Both the position numbers and the translations under genes were made by a program. Positions 59,250-64,000 of a stretch of DNA of 64,000 nt are shown piece by piece (the stretch's first letter is position 1; the number at the start of each line of letters is the position of its first letter). Location: contig CABYWQ010000004.1 of the NCBI GenBank assembly GCA_902522775.1, positions 108,464 to 172,463 of the forward strand, written 5' to 3'. Below the pieces are notes generated by a model. It did not search any database. It was not told the DNA's origin and worked only from the letters and a program-made list of their open reading frames with translations. The stretch comes from Eutrophosalina sp902522775. Its GTDB lineage: Bacteria > Bacteroidota > Bacteroidia > Flavobacteriales > Flavobacteriaceae.

Positions 59250-59486
59250 TTATTTTATTTTAGAGTCAGTGATATACATCATACCACGATTATATTCGGG
59301 AATGTAATAAGTATAATTATGTTTATTTAAGATTCTATTTATAATTTTTTCCTGCAATTTTGGAGAATTTCCAGTTATCAATTCCAACTCTAAATCGTTC
59401 CTGAAAGAATTCATTAGTAAAAACTCTTCAACTTGAATCAAAGCATTTTCATGGCTTAAGCCATGCAAATCTATTTTATTTTTCAT
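59250..59486 (-). CDS. Small Smr-domain protein
   Basis: The 78-residue protein from the ATG at 59486 has DLHGLSHENALIQVEEFL near 5-22, the signature of Smr (MutS2 C-terminal-like) domains, and LELITGNSPKLQEKIINRIL near 34-53, where the typical GxG is replaced by GNS. Stand-alone Smr proteins can be RNA or DNA endonucleases. It overlaps the Omp28-like stop by one base. Confidence 0.8.
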   Translation of the reverse strand: MKNKIDLHGLSHENALIQVEEFLLMNSFRNDLELELITGNSPKLQEKIINRILNKHNYTYYIPEYNRGMMYITDSKIK

Positions 59487-60526
59487 CAATTCTGTTCGAT
59501 TGATTGCTGATCCCCAACTTTAGCACCTCTAATATTAATAACTTCTGTTGATTCACCAGTCGTTACAAATGATACAATCTTAATATTTGATTTTTTATAA
59601 TTTGAAGGAATTGAATATGAAAACTCTCTCTCGTAGACATTACCAAAGCCTAAATTTCCGTTTGGAATTTGATCACCCAAAATATTTGTTAAAGAGGCTC
59701 TTAGAACATTATGATGCTTAAAATTTCTTAAAACACTAGCGCCGCCATAGTACGACGTATAATTTTGTTGGTCATAAATCAAATTATCCTCGACAATATA
59801 AACTACTAGTCTTAAAGAATTATAATTTGATCCAATCTTCACTTTCATATTTATTGATAAATTATTACCGTCCATTGAAGAATTAATTGCTAATCCAACA
59901 TTAGCAGGTTCATATAATTGTAGCGTTACTTGTGAAATATTGTTAGGTTGAGGATAATTCCAATTAGCTGTTCTATTAATGATACCAGTAGGAAATCCTG
60001 TTACTCCAAAAGCGTTCATTAAAGCTGTGATTTGGCTAAACTGCATGGGATCACCTTGATGGGCAGCAACTATAACGGCATCATCTGTCTGTTCCTCCAA
60101 TTTTTCAATAGCGTAAGAAATTCTAGGGCACCAACCACACCAAGTACCTGTATAATCTTCAACTAGGACTCTTTTTTTAAATTCAATTGGAATGGGTGTA
60201 ATGGTAATTTCAATTTTTGAGCTAGTTAGATTTTCATATGTTGCATAAACTTCAAATGTTCCAATTTCATCGAACAAATAAGTATTTCCTGAAATTTCAT
60301 TATTGTTTACATAAAACTTTGCTTCATATGTTCTCACAGCCCCAGTATTATCAAGTGCACTAAAAAATATAGACTCGCCAACAATAGCTTTATCAACAGA
60401 CGAAGAAATAGTTAAGCTAGTCAATTTACTTGATGATGTTGTATCATCACTTCCATTATCGTCACCACTACATGACAATAAAGCAAGTAAGAATAAATAG
60501 AAAAAACTAGAATATTTTTTTAACAC
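59486..60526 (-). CDS. Omp28-related lipoprotein with thioredoxin-like CxxC
   Basis: The 346-residue protein starts at GTG, has a lipobox cysteine at C19 (ALLSC), Asp/Ser-rich tether (SGDDNGSDD), an immunoglobulin-like section, and a thioredoxin-like domain with TGTWCGWCPR near 125-134, where the CGWC pair could be redox active. The rest (LYEPANVGLAINSS and RLVVYIVED) matches Omp28-related proteins. It is divergent from the TlpA-like gene. Confidence 0.87.
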   Translation of the reverse strand: MLKKYSSFFYLFLLALLSCSGDDNGSDDTTSSSKLTSLTISSSVDKAIVGESIFFSALDNTGAVRTYEAKFYVNNNEISGNTYLFDEIGTFEVYATYENLTSSKIEITITPIPIEFKKRVLVEDYTGTWCGWCPRISYAIEKLEEQTDDAVIVAAHQGDPMQFSQITALMNAFGVTGFPTGIINRTANWNYPQPNNISQVTLQLYEPANVGLAINSSMDGNNLSINMKVKIGSNYNSLRLVVYIVEDNLIYDQQNYTSYYGGASVLRNFKHHNVLRASLTNILGDQIPNGNLGFGNVYEREFSYSIPSNYKKSNIKIVSFVTTGESTEVINIRGAKVGDQQSIEQN

Positions 60527-60551
60527 CGATGCGAAATTAATAAAATGTGAT

Positions 60552-60559
60552 TAATTTTG
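60552..60559 (+). promoter_or_regulatory. Candidate -7 promoter element for the TlpA-like gene
   Basis: TAATTTTG ends one base before ATG 60561 and four bases before GTG 60564. Four bases is the spacing seen in front of plsC and the scramblase-like gene, so the box favours the GTG start. Confidence 0.45.
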
Positions 60560-60563
60560 AATG

Positions 60564-61049
60564 GTGAAATATGTTAAAACATCTCTTTCAATATTATTTA
60601 TTCTGTTAAGTATTAGTAGCTTATCTCAAAATATTGTTCCAAACACAAAATTAAAAAATTTAGAAAGTGAGTTTATTTATACTAATGATGTACTAAATGA
60701 AAACAACTTTTACATTGTTTCTTTTTGGGCTACTTGGTGTATACCTTGCATTAATGAGTTGGATGCAATCGTTGATATTTATGAAGAGTTGGAAAAAGAT
60801 AATGTAGAAGTAATTGCTATTTCAACTGATGACGCGAGGACAAAAAAAAGAGTCAGACCAATGATTAATGGTAAAGATTGGAATTTTAAAATTCTTTTGG
60901 ATGAAAATCATGATTTAAAAAGAGCATTAAATATTGTTGGGATTCCTCACACTATTATAACGAAGGGCACAAAAATAATTTATAGAAGAATAGGCTATTC
61001 ACCAGGTGAAGAAGTTGATTTATTTGATTTTATAAGAGAATATGAATAG
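60564..61049 (+). CDS. TlpA-like thiol-disulfide oxidoreductase
   Basis: The protein (161 residues from GTG 60564; ATG 60561 would add one) has a signal peptide (ILFILLSISSLSQ), then FWATWCIPCINEL with the active CIPC pair near 58-61 and VEVIAISTDDA near 83-93, IPHT with the cis-proline near 135. It is an exported TlpA/ResA-type redoxin that probably reduces disulfides in the periplasm. It overlaps the DUF6029 gene by eight bases. Confidence 0.9.
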   Translation: MKYVKTSLSILFILLSISSLSQNIVPNTKLKNLESEFIYTNDVLNENNFYIVSFWATWCIPCINELDAIVDIYEELEKDNVEVIAISTDDARTKKRVRPMINGKDWNFKILLDENHDLKRALNIVGIPHTIITKGTKIIYRRIGYSPGEEVDLFDFIREYE

Positions 61050-62646
61050 ACTGTCCTATTTTATCTTGCTTTTTTTTGTTTGTATAGGTTTTTCTCAAAA
61101 TAATAGTTTTTATGGAGCTTTTGAGTCTAGTGGTGTTTACTACAGTCAAAATGAATCTAAAGATTTTGAAAAGAAATTTAAGTCCAATAATTATCTCAAC
61201 ATAAACTATTTGATTGGAAATAAATGGAAATTTGACTTACAACTTGAATCTTATTTGCCTGGAAGGCTACAAAATTTTTCAGAAAATTTACAGGACACTT
61301 ATTTATCTACTATTAGTATCAACTATAAGTTTAATAAGTTTGATTTTTCAGTAGGCTCTATTTATGAACAGTTTGGAAGTGGATTAATACTAAGAACATG
61401 GGAAGACAGGCAATTAGGAATAAATAATTCAATATGGGGTTTTAGAACAAAGTATGAGTCAGATAATATTAATTTTAAAGTTTTAGCAGGTTATCAAAAA
61501 AAAGGTAGAGAAATATCTACTGGAAAAATTATTGGTATAGATTCTGAAATTTTATTTACTGAAAATTTTCAATTTGGGCTTAGCTATGTAGGTAGATTAG
61601 AAAATATAACATATGATTTTGGTGATTTTACCAATCTATTTTCGAGCAGACTAGATTATAATTCAGATTCATTTTATATGAATTACGAATATATAAGCAA
61701 ATCAAAAGACGGAATAGTTCAATTTGGAAATGTCTCAGAAAATTTCGTAAAACCAGGCAGTGCACATTCTTTGAATTTTGGTATTTATAAATCTGGATTT
61801 GGTTTAGATGTGACTTTCAGAAGACTAGAGAATATGGGTTATTTTTCTGATAGATTTGAAGCAAATGGAGATTTTTTAGAAACAAGTATAAATTATTTGC
61901 CAGCGCTTACCAAACAACATGACTATCTACTTAGTAATATAAATGTTTATGAGGCTCAACCCTATGTTTCCTTCCAAGATCCAAAGTTGATGAAGGCTGG
62001 AGAAATAGGTTTTCAAGTTGATTTATATTATACTTTCAAAAAGAATACTACTTTAGGAGGGAAATATGGAACTAAATTATCCTTTAATACTTCCATATGG
62101 AACAACTTGAGTGGGGACTTCTCATACTCAGATCAAAACTATTCTGCATCGTTTTTTGATTTTGGGGAAAAATATTTTTCTGAGCAAAGTATAGAATTAA
62201 GTAAAAAGGTTTCAAAAAACTACAATTATTTATTATTACTTGTTAATAGGTATTACAATAAAAGATTAGTGGAGGAAAGTACTGGGCAAATAAATTCACA
62301 AATTATTGTAATTGATAATACATTAAAGTTTAATAATAAAAATTCTATCAAATTTGATATTCAACACTTATTTAATAATGATTATGATAAAAATTGGTTT
62401 GGCTATGGTCTTGAATACAATTTAAATTATAATTTATCTCTTTATTATTCAAATATCAAAAATTATCAGAACAGTGAAAAAGGTAATCCATCATATTATT
62501 CTGCTGGAATTTCTTATTCAAAAAAAGCTTCAAAAATCATTGCATCTTATGGAAAACAAAGAGGAGGTTTAATTTGTTACGGAGGAATTTGCAGATATGT
62601 CCCTGAATTTAAAGGCTTTTCAATTTCGATTAATACTACTTTTTGA
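61042..62646 (+). CDS. DUF6029 family outer-membrane beta-barrel protein
   Basis: The 534-residue protein has a signal peptide (FVCIGFSQ) and a repeating beta-barrel pattern to the end (FSISINTTF). SGVYYSQNE, YEQFGSGLILRTWEDRQLGINNSIWG near 109-134 and PYVSFQDPKLMKAGEIGFQVDLYYTF near 310-335 mark DUF6029. It is coupled to the TlpA-like gene, and the divergent Omp28-like gene completes a cluster often seen together in Bacteroidota. Its 3' end overlaps YceI by 11 bases. Confidence 0.86.
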   Translation: MNRLSYFILLFFVCIGFSQNNSFYGAFESSGVYYSQNESKDFEKKFKSNNYLNINYLIGNKWKFDLQLESYLPGRLQNFSENLQDTYLSTISINYKFNKFDFSVGSIYEQFGSGLILRTWEDRQLGINNSIWGFRTKYESDNINFKVLAGYQKKGREISTGKIIGIDSEILFTENFQFGLSYVGRLENITYDFGDFTNLFSSRLDYNSDSFYMNYEYISKSKDGIVQFGNVSENFVKPGSAHSLNFGIYKSGFGLDVTFRRLENMGYFSDRFEANGDFLETSINYLPALTKQHDYLLSNINVYEAQPYVSFQDPKLMKAGEIGFQVDLYYTFKKNTTLGGKYGTKLSFNTSIWNNLSGDFSYSDQNYSASFFDFGEKYFSEQSIELSKKVSKNYNYLLLLVNRYYNKRLVEESTGQINSQIIVIDNTLKFNNKNSIKFDIQHLFNNDYDKNWFGYGLEYNLNYNLSLYYSNIKNYQNSEKGNPSYYSAGISYSKKASKIIASYGKQRGGLICYGGICRYVPEFKGFSISINTTF

Positions 62647-63157
62647 AAAATAAATCAAAATCGATAGTTAGAAGATCATTAATTTCGGCTAGCATAAATG
62701 ATGGAAGCTTAATTAGAAACTCTGTTGGTATAACTTGAAATGTCCCTTTAAGGTTTAGATAGCTATCATCTTCTTCTAAAGTTGAGGAGACAGTTATGTT
62801 TTTTTCATTACCATGAAATTCTAACTTTCCATTAATCTCAATTGATTCATCAAAATATTTTATGTTATCAGAATAAAATTTAATAATTGGAAATTTTAAA
62901 GCTTCTAAAACTTCAAGTGAATGAGAATCTCGATTTGAGTTTCCGCTATCAAAATCTACCACTTTAGCGGCAATTGCAATTTTCGTTATTTTATTCTCAT
63001 AAACAATAACACCACTTACATTATTATTTTTTCCAGACCACGCATGCAAAAAATGCTTAGCATCATAATTTAAATAAGACTTCTCAGCATCAATCATCAA
63101 TGTGGCTTGAGAACTAGCAGTAATTGAAAAAAATAAAAAAAACAGAATTCTCATCAT
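62636..63157 (-). CDS. YceI-family exported lipocalin-like protein
   Basis: The 173-residue protein has a signal peptide (FFFSITASSQ) and a lipocalin-like YceI domain: LNYDAKHFLHAWSGKNNNVSG near 28-48, KVVDFDSGNSNRDSHSLEVLEALKFPIIKF near 65-94, and IEINGKLEFHGNEKNITV. YceI proteins bind long isoprenoid or quinone-like lipids. It follows a b561-like membrane gene by three bases, as yceI follows yceJ in Escherichia coli. Confidence 0.9.
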   Translation of the reverse strand: MMRILFFLFFSITASSQATLMIDAEKSYLNYDAKHFLHAWSGKNNNVSGVIVYENKITKIAIAAKVVDFDSGNSNRDSHSLEVLEALKFPIIKFYSDNIKYFDESIEINGKLEFHGNEKNITVSSTLEEDDSYLNLKGTFQVIPTEFLIKLPSFMLAEINDLLTIDFDLFFKK

Positions 63158-63160
63158 TAA

Positions 63161-63772
63161 TTAAAATTTAAATACTACAACTGCAGTAGCATAACTTGCA
63201 AAAGCGGTATATGCTGCAGCCTTGTGAGCTTTTTTATTACTATCAGAAACCATGTTTGTTATGATCATTGCAGAAAAATGAATATTTGACAAGAATCTGT
63301 GTGCTTTGATTGAACTAAATCCTTTAGTTTTTTTATTTGTAAGTGGAGGAGGTGAAAATAACGATAACGCTGCGCCTGTGAAATATGTAGCATTAACAAC
63401 TTTAGCCATATTTTTGTGTGTTTTATACAAACTATAATCACCATTATATAATTTACCACCAATAAATCCTTGCGCTACCATTGCAGCAAGTGTGGTATAT
63501 CCAATTATTTGGTGAGCTTTGAGCATTTTTCTTCTAATTTTTAATTCTTTTTCTCTATTTTCTAAATTTAGTGGAGCAATTCCTGTTTTTCTTAAAAGCC
63601 CTTTTTCTCCCCAAAAAAGTCTTTGAGTGATAATCATCCTTTCAGGTAACAAATCAGGCGTTGCATTTTCATCAGTAATAATTAAATCAAAAAGTTCCTT
63701 TTCTTGTGAAGAAATTTCATGACTAAGTAATACAAATGATAAAACCAATAATTTAAAAAAAATAACTCTCAA
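63161..63772 (-). CDS. Exported/membrane protein with b561-like histidine pattern
   Basis: The 203-residue protein has a signal peptide (HEISSQ) and a polar section of about 55 residues, then four hydrophobic helices each with histidines: H87 (KAHQIIGYTTLAAM), H119 (KTHKNMAKVV), H158 and H165 (KAHRFLSNIHFSAMI), and H183 (KKAHKAAAY). This resembles a cytochrome b561 layout, with paired histidines to bind heme b. It is not a clear family match. Its pairing with yceI supports a lipid or electron carrier role. Confidence 0.65.
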   Translation of the reverse strand: MRVIFFKLLVLSFVLLSHEISSQEKELFDLIITDENATPDLLPERMIITQRLFWGEKGLLRKTGIAPLNLENREKELKIRRKMLKAHQIIGYTTLAAMVAQGFIGGKLYNGDYSLYKTHKNMAKVVNATYFTGAALSLFSPPPLTNKKTKGFSSIKAHRFLSNIHFSAMIITNMVSDSNKKAHKAAAYTAFASYATAVVVFKF

Positions 63773-63776
63773 AACA

Positions 63777-64000
63777 TTAATAATTTACTTTCACAATCAC
63801 CTCATTTTTTCTATTGTAAAACTTGTAAGGGCTGTCGTATGAAAGGTAAATAAAATCACCAATTTTATCAAGATTCATTTTTGAAATTATTTTATTAAGT
63901 TCTGATCTATACTTTTTTCTTTTCAAAGAGTTAGAATATCCACCATAACTAATGGATGCATAAGTACCTCCACTGTCCATATACAATTCTACTTCATCTG
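63777..64000 (-). CDS. Hypothetical protein (3' part only)
   Basis: The frame is open from the window edge to a stop at 63777. The visible part, about 74 residues, is ELYMDSGGTYASISYGGYSN, a basic stretch (SLKRKKYRSELNKI), then LDKIGDFIYLSYDSPYKFYNR and the end NEVIVKVNY. The TTG or ATG near 63980 is internal, so the start lies outside the window. It is four bases before the b561-like gene on the same strand. Family not recognised. Confidence 0.6.
   Translation of the reverse strand, partial: DEVELYMDSGGTYASISYGGYSNSLKRKKYRSELNKIISKMNLDKIGDFIYLSYDSPYKFYNRKNEVIVKVNY

Overview
The window looks like a piece of chromosome from a marine-type member of the Bacteroidota, probably Flavobacteriia. 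The reasons are: very AT-rich DNA; a SusC/SusD pair; the flavobacterial gliding lipoprotein GldH; families largely confined to Bacteroidota (DUF2480, DUF3078, DUF2452, an HU-CCDC81/SPOR protein, Omp28/DUF6029); many short-leader lipoproteins; almost no Shine-Dalgarno sites; and TAnnTTTG boxes typical of the Bacteroidota -7 element. The genome is tightly packed. No gene-free stretch exceeds 300 bases, operon genes overlap by 1-20 bases, and five convergent pairs share one TTAA in which both TAA stops lie.

Layout. 1-5068: 3' part of a SUF iron-sulfur operon (sufC fragment, sufD, sufS, sufE, sufT, DUF2480, DUF3078). 5065-7916 (minus): hflX, lpxH, DUF2452 and a GNAT acetyltransferase. 7975-18484: a polysaccharide or glycoconjugate utilisation locus with SusD, SusC, a DUF2231 membrane protein, a glycosylasparaginase, two divergent sulfatases and a serine hydrolase. 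18481-27000: mixed genes including Bax1-I, a TonB_C-repeat protein, DoxX, DedA/YqaA, a third sulfatase, phhB, a frameshifted or oddly started DUF2141 gene, a GH18 chitinase-like lipoprotein, MscS and an esterase. 27115-30229 (minus): a tandem array of six NTF2-like lipoproteins, the most unusual part of the window. 30340-33347 (minus): DUF4396, an exported ADP-ribosylglycohydrolase-like lipoprotein, DoxX, DUF2892 and an NAD(P)-binding protein. 33423-38594: DUF4920, DUF2059, menG/ubiE, an FkbM methyltransferase, purU and an LURP-one/scramblase-like gene. 38629-42918: tRNA-Ala, gamma-glutamyltransferase, a RecB-like nuclease, a tandem pair of tiny cysteine-containing lipoproteins and a DUF6150 repeat protein. 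42998-48572: OsmC, a PqqB-like hydrolase, a thioesterase, HU/SPOR, trpS, plsC and recA. 48681-54590: trhO, then the overlapping ricT-gldH-PBP1A-acyltransferase set. 54619-64000: a seventh NTF2-like lipoprotein, an M23 peptidase, an esterase, DinB, an M28 peptidase, Smr, the Omp28/TlpA/DUF6029 redox-surface cluster, and a YceI/b561-like pair.

How they fit together. Three exported sulfatases, a glycosylasparaginase, GH18, SusCD and an HGSNAT-like acyltransferase suggest use of sulfated, N-acetylglucosamine-containing glycoconjugates. This is inferred from gene content. The housekeeping genes (suf, recA, trpS, lpxH, purU, menG) show that this is chromosome rather than plasmid or phage. I saw no insertion sequences, integrases, prophage or CRISPR array.

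Two patterns stand out. The first is the array of NTF2-like lipoproteins, which keep near-constant leaders while their mature domains diverge. The second is a recurrent -7-like box only 4-7 bases before start codons, which suggests leaderless mRNAs.
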